DNA of 43,572 nucleotides from an uncultured Saprospiraceae bacterium (GTDB lineage Bacteria > Bacteroidota > Bacteroidia > Chitinophagales > Saprospiraceae). The position numbers were made by a program, and so were the translations under genes. Each line of letters starts with the position of its first letter. Within the stretch, counting starts at the first letter, position 1. Location of the stretch: assembly GCA_938015435.1 (NCBI GenBank), contig CALLPN010000027.1, forward strand, positions 1 through 43,572. Direction: 5' to 3'. Positions 18,323 to 26,274 of this stretch are shown here, piece after piece. A model generated the notes under the pieces. It saw nothing but the letters and a program-made list of their open reading frames with translations, did not search any database and was not told the DNA's origin.

Positions 18323-18790
18323 TTATTTTGTTACTTGATTTAATATTTCTATTGGAATAAAGGACTCGACTTTCCCCTTACCTTTGATAATTTCACGCAC
18401 TATCGTTGAGCTGATATGCGAGTATTCCGGTTTACTGATCAGAAAGACTGTCTCTAATTCATCACCAATAATATGGTTGAGCTGTGAAATCGTTTTTTCA
18501 TAATCGAAGTCTGAAGCATTACGCAGTCCTCTGAGTAGATATCTAGCGCCTTGTTCTTTGCAGTAATTAACAGTCAATCCTTCGAACTGTCCTACATGAA
18601 CCGTATCATCATTTGCAAATACATTTTCTAGCATCTCAAGGCGCTGCTCCAGAGAAAACAAGTATTTCTTCTGAGAATTGACACCTACTGCGACAATGAT
18701 CTTATCAAACAATGGTATAGCTCTATTCACTAGATCTACATGTCCTTTAGTAATGGGGTCAAAGGAACCAGGAAAAACTGCTATTTTCAT
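18323..18790 (-). CDS. coaD: pantetheine-phosphate adenylyltransferase
   Basis: A 155-residue nucleotidyltransferase. AVFPGSFDPITKGHVD carries the (T/H)xGH nucleotide-binding motif; GVNSQKKYLFSLEQRLEML, LLRGLRNASDFDYE and the C-terminal HISSTIVREI (ISSTxxR) are intact. CoaD makes dephospho-CoA from 4'-phosphopantetheine and ATP. The frame is open upstream to 18817, but the ATG at 18790 gives the canonical MKIAVFPGSFDP start and is chosen. Confidence 0.95.
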   Translation of the reverse strand: MKIAVFPGSFDPITKGHVDLVNRAIPLFDKIIVAVGVNSQKKYLFSLEQRLEMLENVFANDDTVHVGQFEGLTVNYCKEQGARYLLRGLRNASDFDYEKTISQLNHIIGDELETVFLISKPEYSHISSTIVREIIKGKGKVESFIPIEILNQVTK

Positions 18791-18806
18791 GCTGAATAAT
18801 AATATG

Positions 18807-19211
18807 ATGAGTAACAAATATACAATAGATGTTGGAGAGCATAAAATACTTCAAATTTCATCCAGAGTTAAATACTCCTTAGGTCAGCTTGAGGTTCAAA
18901 TAGGAGAGTATTACAGTTTTCAAGTGGATATGAATGGCCCTAGATGGTGGGATATGGTGATACCAACAAGAGGTGAAGGTTGGGACATATTCTTGTCACC
19001 TAATAAAGGAAGAAGACTACCTTCCGAACGATTACTATATCTATGTGGATGTATCAATGAGAACGATTCATTGGCTTTTGGTATCGGTAATCACTTTGAG
19101 AATTGGAAAGTGGAGCAAGCAGGTGAGCTTTCATTTTTTGCCAATGACTATCCAGCTATGTATTTTAATAATTGGGGAGCCATAAATCTCACAGTTACAA
19201 GAATTAAGTAG
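18807..19211 (+). CDS. small LecA/PA-IL-like beta-sandwich protein (tentative)
   Basis: A 134-residue protein; an ATG one codon earlier (18804) is equally possible. No signal peptide. The spacing of conserved-looking blocks (GQLEVQIGEYYSFQVD, ARG-like turn, LYLCGCI...LAFGIGN, then GELSFFANDYPAMYFNNWGAINLTV) resembles the jelly-roll plan of LecA-like proteins, where a G-x-L-x-L-x-x-N-D stretch precedes an N-x-G-x-x-x-V-x-V strand. This is a resemblance seen by eye, not a proven homology. It is divergent from coaD with starts only 13-16 bp apart, so its promoter must lie within coaD. The frame stays open to 18678 inside coaD, but that extension is antisense to coaD and unlikely to be translated. 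Confidence 0.6.
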   Translation: MSNKYTIDVGEHKILQISSRVKYSLGQLEVQIGEYYSFQVDMNGPRWWDMVIPTRGEGWDIFLSPNKGRRLPSERLLYLCGCINENDSLAFGIGNHFENWKVEQAGELSFFANDYPAMYFNNWGAINLTVTRIK

Positions 19212-19486
19212 TTAGATGGAAAGGAATCACGTGTTTTCACTATTTAAGTAAGTTTAGAATTACAATTGGATACTCACAATACGCAATCAGTTAAAGCTGG
19301 AAAAATTGTTTATTTGAACATCAAATATTTTCGGTACTTCAGCAGTGCTAAAAGTCCCAATTAGCAGGGATAAACAAGAAACGCTGCTAAAGTTGCGAAA
19401 CCGACCTGCGACGACCGTTATATATACACCGAATAAATTAACTTTGTCTTATTACCATTTACTAATATCTACACAACTCATATACC
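19212..19486. other. 275-bp intergenic region
   Basis: No ORF or RNA gene seen. It holds a candidate promoter box for the carboxylase gene (19439-19446) and a GC-richer patch with several GCTAA/GCAG repeats at about 19340-19420. Confidence 0.4.
19439..19446 (+). promoter_or_regulatory. putative -7 box (TAACTTTG) for the carboxylase gene
   Basis: Exact match to TAnnTTTG, 41 bases before the TTG start at 19487. A -33 element is not clear. Confidence 0.4.
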
Positions 19487-21109
19487 TTGGACATAGAATT
19501 CAATAAGAACGAAGATCAGATGAATCTCCATATCGGAGAGCTATATCATAAACTAGAAAAAATATATCTTGGAGGAGGTCAGAAGAAGATAGATAAGCAG
19601 CATAAGAAAGGTAAGATGACCGCTAGAGAGCGTGTTGACTTCTTAAAGGATAAGGATGCTACATTCTTTGAAATTGCTGCATTTGCGGGCTATGGCATGT
19701 ATGCTGAGCATGGCGGATGTCCAGCTGGTGGCACCGTTATGGGAATCTCTAAAGTAGAAGGTCGTGATGTCATGATCGTGGCTAACGATGCTACGGTGAA
19801 GGCTGGAGCTTGGTTTCCGATCACAGGAAAGAAGAATCTGAGAGCTCAAGAGATCGCAATGGAAAACCGTATTCCGATCATCTATCTCGTAGATAGTGCA
19901 GGAGTATATCTTCCGATGCAAGACGAGATATTCCCTGATAAAGAGCACTTTGGGAGAATCTTTCGTAACAATGCGAAGATGAGTAGCATGGGGATCCCTC
20001 AGATCGCTGCTATCATGGGGAGCTGTGTAGCTGGAGGAGCATACCTACCGATCATGTCTGATGAATCATTGATAGTAGATGGCACTGGATCTATATTCCT
20101 AGCCGGTCCATATCTAGTTAAGGCGGCGATAGGAGAGACTGTAGATAATGAGACTTTGGGTGGAGCTCTCACGCAAACAGAAATCTCAGGAGTAGTAGAT
20201 TACAAGATGCCAGATGATAAGACTTGCTTGACTACGATTAGAGATTTGGTATCTAAGCTAGGTCATGAACCAAAATCAGGGATAGATCGTATCAAAGCGG
20301 TAGCACCAGAGTTAGATCCAAAGGAAATCATAGGACATTATCCATCAGCTAGTGCTAAGCCTTACGATATGAGAGAGATACTCAAGCGTGTAGTAGATGG
20401 ATCAGAGATCACAGAATACAAAGAAGGTTACGGAAAATCAATCATAACCGCTTATGCACGTATAGATGGATGGTCCGTAGGGATCGTTGCGAATGATAGA
20501 CAAGTTGTCAAAAACGCAAAAGGAGAAATGCAGTTTGGTGGAGTGATCTATTCCGACTCTGCAGATAAAGCGGCTCGGTTCATTATGAACTGTAATCAGA
20601 AGAAGATACCATTAGTATTTTTCCATGATGTATCAGGCTTCATGGTCGGTAAGCGATCAGAGCATGGTGGTATCATCAAAGATGGCGCTAAGATGGTTAA
20701 CGCTGTATCGAATAGTACGGTACCGAAGTTTAGTGTGATAGTAGGTAATTCATATGGAGCAGGTAATTATGCGATGTGTGGTAAAGCCTACGATCCAAGG
20801 TTTATTATTGGATGGCCGACGGCTAAGATTGCGGTAATGGGTGGTGCACAAGCCGCCAAAGTATTGACACAGATCCAAGTATCTTCTATGAAAGCCAAAG
20901 GCGAAGTAGATGAAGCGGCCGAGACAGAATTATATAATAAAATCAAAGATAGATACGACGAGCAGACCAGTCCATATTATGCTGCGAGTAGAATATGGTT
21001 GGATGCGATCATAGATCCTAGAGAGACAAGAGAGTGGTTAGCAATGGGATTACGTGTAGCCGATAGCGCTCAGATCGAGAAGTTTAATGTAGGAGTGATA
21101 CAGACATAG
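19487..21109 (+). CDS. acyl-CoA carboxylase beta (carboxyltransferase) subunit
   Basis: A 540-residue carboxyltransferase of the propionyl-/methylcrotonyl-CoA carboxylase family. GKMTARERVDFL, DSAGVYLPMQDEIFPDKEHFGRIFRNNA, GSCVAGGAYLPIMSDE, and in the second half VSGFMVGKRSEHGGIIKDGAKMV and GNSYGAGNYAMCGKAYDPRF outline the two crotonase-fold halves and their oxyanion holes. DEIFPD-type sequences and the AYDPRF block favour the methylcrotonyl-CoA type (leucine breakdown), but substrate is not certain. The biotin carboxylase and biotin carrier subunits are not in this window. Start TTG at 19487, chosen because MDIEFNKNEDQM is the expected N-terminus of Bacteroidota relatives; an ATG lies at 19520. 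Confidence 0.88.
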   Translation: MDIEFNKNEDQMNLHIGELYHKLEKIYLGGGQKKIDKQHKKGKMTARERVDFLKDKDATFFEIAAFAGYGMYAEHGGCPAGGTVMGISKVEGRDVMIVANDATVKAGAWFPITGKKNLRAQEIAMENRIPIIYLVDSAGVYLPMQDEIFPDKEHFGRIFRNNAKMSSMGIPQIAAIMGSCVAGGAYLPIMSDESLIVDGTGSIFLAGPYLVKAAIGETVDNETLGGALTQTEISGVVDYKMPDDKTCLTTIRDLVSKLGHEPKSGIDRIKAVAPELDPKEIIGHYPSASAKPYDMREILKRVVDGSEITEYKEGYGKSIITAYARIDGWSVGIVANDRQVVKNAKGEMQFGGVIYSDSADKAARFIMNCNQKKIPLVFFHDVSGFMVGKRSEHGGIIKDGAKMVNAVSNSTVPKFSVIVGNSYGAGNYAMCGKAYDPRFIIGWPTAKIAVMGGAQAAKVLTQIQVSSMKAKGEVDEAAETELYNKIKDRYDEQTSPYYAASRIWLDAIIDPRETREWLAMGLRVADSAQIEKFNVGVIQT

Positions 21110-21360
21110 AATGGAAACGAATTTGGCTCTGAAATTCATTCGTGACTCACTTCGAGAATCGGCAGACTACGCCATGAAGCCCATTGTATTGATCGGTAAG
21201 TTTTACTGAAAGGAAAAATTGATGAGCAATCAGAGAATTAGTGTATTGTACTACACCTTTTTAATGGCAAATATTCAGAAGCGATGGGTGTTACTCAGCT
21301 GAAAAAATAATTCGTATTGGCTTCGAAAAATGCGATACAAGCAACTATATCTTAATAACC

Positions 21361-21789
21361 ATGAACCCAATAGAATCCGTAGACTATTCCAAGCTTATAG
21401 AAGAGATAAAGTACAAAACTGCAAGGTCAGGAGGCTCTGGTGGTCAGCATGTCAATAAGGTAGAGACTAAAGTCACAGCCAAACTCAATATCAAAGAATC
21501 ACGTGTACTGACATTTGATCAAAAAAGTATTCTTCTGGAGAAGCTAAAAAACCAAATCAATAGGAAGTTTAATCTCGTTCTACATCACGAAACAGATCGT
21601 TCTCAACTCAAGAATAAAGGGAAGGTAACCAAGAAGCTCATCGCTTTGCTCAAGAAATCACTCAAGCAACCCAAGAAGAGAAAGAAAACGAAACCTTCTA
21701 AATCAGCGATGGCTGAAAGAAAGAAGGATAAGAAAGTACGATCTGATGTGAAATCAACTCGGAAGAAAATCAGACCTAGTGATTTGTGA
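21361..21789 (+). CDS. arfB: alternative ribosome-rescue peptidyl-tRNA hydrolase
   Basis: A 142-residue RF1-like domain protein. ARSGGSGGQHVNKVETKV carries the GGQ peptidyl-tRNA hydrolysis motif (residues 27-29); there is no codon-recognition domain. The C-terminal 45 residues are strongly basic (KKRKKTKPSKSAMAERKKDKKVRSD), the tail that enters the empty mRNA channel in ArfB/YaeJ. Length and layout are normal for the family. It releases stalled peptides from non-stop ribosomes. Stands alone; convergent with the next gene. Confidence 0.92.
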   Translation: MNPIESVDYSKLIEEIKYKTARSGGSGGQHVNKVETKVTAKLNIKESRVLTFDQKSILLEKLKNQINRKFNLVLHHETDRSQLKNKGKVTKKLIALLKKSLKQPKKRKKTKPSKSAMAERKKDKKVRSDVKSTRKKIRPSDL

Positions 21790-21888
21790 TCATTATATGC
21801 ATATTAGCTAAGCCCTACAGCCATAGAGGAGTATTGCTTTTGCTATGTGCCACGTCATATTACTTTTTTTGTAACCTCAGAAATGGTT

Positions 21889-22587
21889 TTACTTATTTCT
21901 AATCTTAAATTTAGGTACGAAGTAATTTAGATATAATATCATCCCAACATAAGTCAATATCAATGTAGGAACATTAGAATTAAATCCTAAATCGAATTCT
22001 GGTATACTTAGAAGTTCTCTAAAAGAAGTAGTGGCTATGGATAACATAAATACAATACCAAAAATAAATAAACCAATTATAGAAGCTTTATTTTTAAAGG
22101 TACGTTGAACTCCATTTTTGCTTTCTTGAGTAAAGAAATACCAAAGAATACCAACAGTCGCTACTGCTTCAATTCCGATAGCTAGAAAAACATTAGATGC
22201 ATAAAGTCCTAGACCGATGTTACCTGTATCCAATCCAAAAATATGATGTGGATGACCAGAAAAGAAATCTAAAATAAAGTGGCCAAGTACTAATGCGACA
22301 CCGACTAATCCAATTTTTGTTTCTTTAAATAAAAGTTTGCCACACAAAAAAACTATAATCAACCAAGCAGTTAATGGAATTAGGTCATGACTGTAAAGCA
22401 TGTTAACAGCCATATTGCTCAGTGTTGTATCAAATACATCGCTAGGTCCAGTCTGTTCTAATCCTAGATAATGAAATGTAAACCATAATAAATCTTGTAA
22501 TTGAGATGCTATGAGAAAATACAATAAGGAACTTTTCGGATACTTTTGATAGGCTACCAAAGCTGTTGCATAATGTCCTGCTAACAT
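21889..22587 (-). CDS. uncharacterised polytopic membrane protein
   Basis: A 232-residue protein with about six to seven hydrophobic segments. MLAGHYATALVAYQKYPKSSLL at the start, then LIASQLQDLLWF, MLYSHDLIP and GHFILDFFSGHPHH give a set of His/Asp residues inside or near membrane segments, as in a widespread uncharacterised membrane family (sometimes called permease, distantly like YdjM/DUF457 metal-dependent hydrolases). Function unknown. It is divergent from an HxlR regulator with 94 bp between the starts, so it is the likely regulatory target. Confidence 0.75.
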   Translation of the reverse strand: MLAGHYATALVAYQKYPKSSLLYFLIASQLQDLLWFTFHYLGLEQTGPSDVFDTTLSNMAVNMLYSHDLIPLTAWLIIVFLCGKLLFKETKIGLVGVALVLGHFILDFFSGHPHHIFGLDTGNIGLGLYASNVFLAIGIEAVATVGILWYFFTQESKNGVQRTFKNKASIIGLFIFGIVFMLSIATTSFRELLSIPEFDLGFNSNVPTLILTYVGMILYLNYFVPKFKIRNK

Positions 22588-22637
22588 AATTATTACATTT
22601 TGAATGATTTAAGATAGTATCTTTACTACTTAGCTCA

Positions 22638-22654
22638 AAAGTACATATTACTTT
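22638..22654. promoter_or_regulatory. candidate HxlR operator
   Basis: AAAGTA (22638-22643), a 5-nt spacer and TACTTT (22649-22654) form a perfect inverted repeat in the short divergent region between the membrane-protein and HxlR genes; a further ACTTT copy follows. Position and symmetry fit a dimeric winged-helix regulator, but the assignment is inferred. Confidence 0.4.
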
Positions 22655-22681
22655 ACTTTTTAAAGCAATAATTTCTGTCTA

Positions 22682-23110
22682 ATGGATAAAAAGTTTCGAT
22701 CTTCTTGTATAATTGCTTCTGCTCTAGATATAATTGGAGATAAGTGGTCATTACTCATTATTAGAGACATGTTAATGCATAAGAAAAAGGGATTTGTTGA
22801 GTTTGTTAATTCTGACGAAGGAGTTGCAACCAATCTTTTATCAGCAAGATTGAAAATGTTAGAATCATTGAATATCATTAGTAAAAGGAAATTGCCGAGT
22901 AATAAAAAAGAAAATATCTACTTGCTTACTGAAATGGGCATTGATATGGCTCCCATTATTATGGAACTCGTTGTTTGGAGTGATAAGTATGTAAGACCTT
23001 ACAATCCTCGTATGAATAGCCACGATATTGGTGACATTCATAAAAATACCATTGTAGAAAATACTCAGAAAGAATACAGGGAATTTGTTCGTCAAGTTAT
23101 TGCGGAGTAG
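22682..23110 (+). CDS. HxlR-family winged-helix transcriptional regulator
   Basis: A 142-residue regulator. CIIASALDIIGDKWSLLIIRDMLMHKKKGFVEF is the signature HxlR opening, including the Cys near position 7 that senses electrophiles in some members; the winged helix continues through NLLSARLKMLESLNIISKRK and IYLLTEMGIDMAPIIMELVVWSDKY. It binds DNA as a dimer and often controls a divergent neighbour, here the membrane protein at 21889-22587. Effector unknown. Confidence 0.9.
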   Translation: MDKKFRSSCIIASALDIIGDKWSLLIIRDMLMHKKKGFVEFVNSDEGVATNLLSARLKMLESLNIISKRKLPSNKKENIYLLTEMGIDMAPIIMELVVWSDKYVRPYNPRMNSHDIGDIHKNTIVENTQKEYREFVRQVIAE

Positions 23111-23169
23111 GATAATTAATATGATAACTAACTCCGAAGTGGATAATTATTTTCGATTTTTAATATCCA

Positions 23170-23832
23170 TCACACTCTCAATCTAAATACCTTTCGATTT
23201 CCTTCATCACAAGGATCAAAAACAGTAATTGTTATCATACCATTTTGGATTGATGAATTGTGTATAGTAGTAGTATTTCCGTAATGGATTTTTTTTAACT
23301 CCCCCTCTATTTCGACATCCAAATGATATTCTATATGATCGGTATTGATCAAGGCAGTATTACAATATCCTTTCGAGCCATCATCCAAAATTTTTATGGA
23401 TGGTTTATGTAAATACATGCCTTGTGGTCCAATAAGCATCCAAGATTTTACTTCCTGAAATTCTCTTATAACTTGTTGGTCAATATTGTAGTTGTAAGCC
23501 CTTTGCGAGACGTGGAAACAGCGGACAGTTGATATGCCAACATTTCTTGATTGACCCATAGATATACCTTCAACATAATACTCATAACTGTTTTTTAGAC
23601 TTTGATAATCTTTAATATTAGGAATATAATTTTTTAATAATGAAACATTAGACCTACGATTGTACAGACACTGGAACGTATTGATATCTGTATCACCGTT
23701 AATGATGGACATTGAATATTCTTGGAATATATCTATATAATCTTGTACTTTATTATCCAGTATATAGTGGTAACAATATAGTGAAACGTTAAGCAGTATC
23801 AGAAGGGCTATAAAAAGTCGACTTGTTCTCAT
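23170..23832 (-). CDS. unknown protein with N-terminal membrane segment
   Basis: A 220-residue protein of no family I recognise. An uncleaved or cleavable hydrophobic N-terminus (residues 6-22) precedes a hydrophilic region; the last 80 residues look like a beta-sandwich (HIEYHLDVEIEGELKKIHYG ... GMITITVFDP). Its start overlaps the stop of the upstream gene by 4 bp (ATGA), so the two are translated together. Short stretches (SLLKNY, ending GNRKVFRLRV) echo the upstream protein (SFLKNY, ending GDRKRVRYP), hinting at an ancient duplication. Confidence 0.7.
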   Translation of the reverse strand: MRTSRLFIALLILLNVSLYCYHYILDNKVQDYIDIFQEYSMSIINGDTDINTFQCLYNRRSNVSLLKNYIPNIKDYQSLKNSYEYYVEGISMGQSRNVGISTVRCFHVSQRAYNYNIDQQVIREFQEVKSWMLIGPQGMYLHKPSIKILDDGSKGYCNTALINTDHIEYHLDVEIEGELKKIHYGNTTTIHNSSIQNGMITITVFDPCDEGNRKVFRLRV

Positions 23833-24308
23833 GGGTATCTCACTCTTTTTCTATCGCCAGTAACATTATCTACCATGTAGGCCACTAGACTGTCATATTT
23901 CTCTGGAAGGCATTGATCTGAATTGTATAGTGTTTTTATACCTTTATTATAGATGTACCCTTCAGTGATTTTTTGAAAGCAACCAAAATCCAGTTCAAAA
24001 CTAGTTGTGCTATCACCCCTGATTACATTAGAAATAAAAGGACGGAATTCTAATTCTGATTTTCTCTCCATATAAGTTTTGAGCTCCAGTTTCATGGCTT
24101 CATCTATTTCCAAGAATTCTGGGCCCACACTTTCTAAAGAATCTATTGCCGAATAATAGTTTTTAAGAAAAGAGTAATCCCCTTTCGGTTGACAATTATA
24201 GCATCCAACACGAGTCATGCAATCTATTTCTTTATGTACGGTTTGTATTCGTGTTACTTGCCATATTGATCCCATGACCAGCAGTAGAATAATAAAGTAC
24301 TTGAGCAT
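23829..24308 (-). CDS. unknown protein with N-terminal membrane segment, Cys-rich
   Basis: A 159-residue protein with a hydrophobic N-terminus (residues 3-18) and then a probably periplasmic domain with a C-x(7)-C-x(2)-C cluster (DCMTRVGCYNC) and two later cysteines, FGCF and QCLP. No family recognised. It is the first gene of a two-gene unit; its stop overlaps the next start by 4 bp. Confidence 0.7.
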   Translation of the reverse strand: MLKYFIILLLVMGSIWQVTRIQTVHKEIDCMTRVGCYNCQPKGDYSFLKNYYSAIDSLESVGPEFLEIDEAMKLELKTYMERKSELEFRPFISNVIRGDSTTSFELDFGCFQKITEGYIYNKGIKTLYNSDQCLPEKYDSLVAYMVDNVTGDRKRVRYP

Positions 24309-24427
24309 ATTGATTTATATTAAGTTCTCTAGCATAGAAATGTCAGAGTAATAGTCTGCATTATTTCGCATTCACTTTAATAAAAGGCATTTTTACAGTC
24401 TTATATTGTACAGATACATCCAAACAC

Positions 24428-25831
24428 ATGAAGATAACTGCGGTAACCATCAAAGGCCTAGAAGAAGTACTTGCTCAAGAACTAAGGGACTTAGGTGCTA
24501 AGGATATAGAGATCATGCATAGAGCGGTTGGTTTTCACGGAGACCAAGAGTTACTTTACAAAGCGAACTTTTGGCTACGTACTGCGATTAGAGTATTGGT
24601 GCCGATACATGGGTTTAAGGTAAGAGATGAAGAAGATCTTTATGATAAAGTGTTTGATTTGCCTTGGGATGATTATATGACTATCAATCAGACATTCTCG
24701 ATAGATGCGGTCGTGTCTTCTCATCAATTTACTCATTCAAAATACATAGCGCTCAAGACTAAAGATGCATTAGTGGATAAGTGGCGTAAGCTAGAGGGAA
24801 GAAGACCAGATGTAAATACATTGACTCCGGATGTCAAGATCCATGTAAGAATATACAATAGTGAAGTAACGATATCTCTTGATAGTTCATCAGATTCATT
24901 ACATAGAAGAGGGTATAGGACACATTCTGTCCCAGCTCCAATCAATGAAGTCTTAGCAGCAGGTTTGATCTTGCTTTCTGGTTGGGATAAGAAAACCACT
25001 TTCCTCGATCCGATGTGTGGGTCAGGAACCATCGCTATGGAAGCTCTAACATTAGCTGCGGGTCGACCACCACAAGATAAGGATCGCAGGTTTGGATTTA
25101 AGCAATGGAGAGATTTTGATAACGATCTATGGGATAAGGTAACAGATGTAGAAGTAGATTATAGTGATCTACCCACGATCATCGCCAGGGATAGAGGCTT
25201 GAGACCTCTAAAGGCTACTGAGATGAATCTTGCACATCTGGAATGGTTAGATTATATCACTGTGGAGAAGAGTGACTTCTTTAAATCTCAACAGAGCGAA
25301 GAAAAATTTCATATCGTAATGAACCCTCCATATGATGAAAGATTAAGGGAAAGAGATATCATTGAATTTTATCAATTTATCGGAGATACGCTTAAGTCTG
25401 CCTATAAAGGATCTGAAGCTTGGGTGATCGCTGGAAACGAAGATGGAATCAAGAGTATAGGTTTGCGTGCATCACGACGTATATCTCTGATGAATGGACC
25501 TATCCCTTCAAAATTCTGTAAATTTGAAATGTATGCAGGTACAAGGAAAATTAAAGACAAGAATAAAGAAGGTGAAGAAAATCGCGATAGCCGTGATAGC
25601 AGAGAAAGCCGTGAAAATCGCGATAGTCGCAAAAGCCGCGATCGAGGAGATAGAAGCAGTAATAAAAGGAATCGAAACAACGACCGTAATAACGACGGTA
25701 ACAAGGATCGCAACACCGATAGTAGTAATCATAGTAGCAAGGAGAAAAAAAATGAAAGAAAAAGCAGGGATTGGAGCAGCTCTAAGAGAAGGGACGACAA
25801 CAATGATAATGCTTTTGATATTCCTTGGTAG
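24428..25831 (+). CDS. THUMP-domain class I rRNA (guanine-N2) methyltransferase, RlmL-N-like
   Basis: A 467-residue RNA methyltransferase. Residues about 1-60 form a ferredoxin-like lead-in (TIKGLEEVLAQELRDLGA), 60-155 the THUMP RNA-binding domain, and 165-370 the Rossmann methyltransferase with SAM motif FLDPMCGSGT (near 190) and catalytic MNPPYDERL (near 299). This matches the RlmL/K family acting on 23S rRNA guanines; the second (RlmK) half of the enteric fusion is absent. From about residue 375 to the end the protein is a low-complexity Arg/Ser/Asp/Asn-rich tail with RDSRDSRESRENRDSR-type runs, closing with AFDIPW. The tail is probably disordered and may bind RNA. Confidence 0.88.
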   Translation: MKITAVTIKGLEEVLAQELRDLGAKDIEIMHRAVGFHGDQELLYKANFWLRTAIRVLVPIHGFKVRDEEDLYDKVFDLPWDDYMTINQTFSIDAVVSSHQFTHSKYIALKTKDALVDKWRKLEGRRPDVNTLTPDVKIHVRIYNSEVTISLDSSSDSLHRRGYRTHSVPAPINEVLAAGLILLSGWDKKTTFLDPMCGSGTIAMEALTLAAGRPPQDKDRRFGFKQWRDFDNDLWDKVTDVEVDYSDLPTIIARDRGLRPLKATEMNLAHLEWLDYITVEKSDFFKSQQSEEKFHIVMNPPYDERLRERDIIEFYQFIGDTLKSAYKGSEAWVIAGNEDGIKSIGLRASRRISLMNGPIPSKFCKFEMYAGTRKIKDKNKEGEENRDSRDSRESRENRDSRKSRDRGDRSSNKRNRNNDRNNDGNKDRNTDSSNHSSKEKKNERKSRDWSSSKRRDDNNDNAFDIPW

Positions 25832-25844
25832 CAGTCTTGATACT

Positions 25845-26192
25845 ATGGCTAACCAACTTTCTGGAGGGCCATTGTTTGACATATTCAAGACCGATATGGA
25901 TCGAAGTTTTAATGTTACGGACCATATTACTGCTAACGTAGACTATGATGGATCTATAGAGTTATTCTTGTCAGCGTATGATTTTAGCATTGATTCAGAA
26001 GAAAAGTCAGGTAATCTGCAGCAGATCACTGTCTATCCTGATCTTAATAATAATAACTGGACTAAGGAATGGAAATCTGCTGATTTGCCGATTTTTTGCA
26101 GAGCAGAGCATTTAATTCAGAAGCAATCCGGTATTGCTTTTAGGTTTAGATTAGGCTCTTTAGACTATGTAAACTCATTAGAAGGTAAATAG
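25845..26192 (+). CDS. small unknown protein
   Basis: A 115-residue protein I cannot assign. The ATG at 25845, 13 bp after the methyltransferase stop, is chosen; the frame is open further up, but that part lies under the methyltransferase tail. The sequence starts MANQLSGGPLFDIFKTDMDRSF, contains two short acidic-strand motifs (DGSIELFLSAYDF) and lacks signal peptide or membrane segments. Probably cotranscribed with the methyltransferase gene. Confidence 0.6.
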   Translation: MANQLSGGPLFDIFKTDMDRSFNVTDHITANVDYDGSIELFLSAYDFSIDSEEKSGNLQQITVYPDLNNNNWTKEWKSADLPIFCRAEHLIQKQSGIAFRFRLGSLDYVNSLEGK

Positions 26193-26240
26193 CTGCTGAT
26201 TTTCACATAGTTGATATTAAGTTCGTTTACAATTTATATC

Positions 26241-26248
26241 TATCTTTG
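26241..26248 (+). promoter_or_regulatory. putative -7 box (TATCTTTG) for the lipoprotein gene
   Basis: Matches TAnnTTTG and sits 27 bases before the ATG at 26275. An imperfect upstream TTCG/TTTA region is present near 26222. Confidence 0.45.
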
Positions 26249-26274
26249 AATCAAATCACAATACATAAATACTT

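Noticed and set aside
18678..18803. Longer N-terminus for the LecA-like protein
   Set aside because: Entirely antisense to coaD; composition does not fit a real N-terminus, and ATGs at 18804/18807 are available.
18791..18817. Nine extra N-terminal residues for coaD
   Set aside because: The canonical MKIAVFPGSFDP start at 18790 matches the family exactly.
25494..25844. Long 5' extension of the small gene at 25845
   Set aside because: It overlaps the methyltransferase coding sequence in another frame and reads as low-complexity Ile/Ala/Lys, unlike a protein.
25402..25888. Hydrophobic or Leu/Arg-rich ORFs on the minus strand
   Set aside because: They are antisense readings of the Arg/Ser-rich tail of the methyltransferase; low complexity keeps the frames open.
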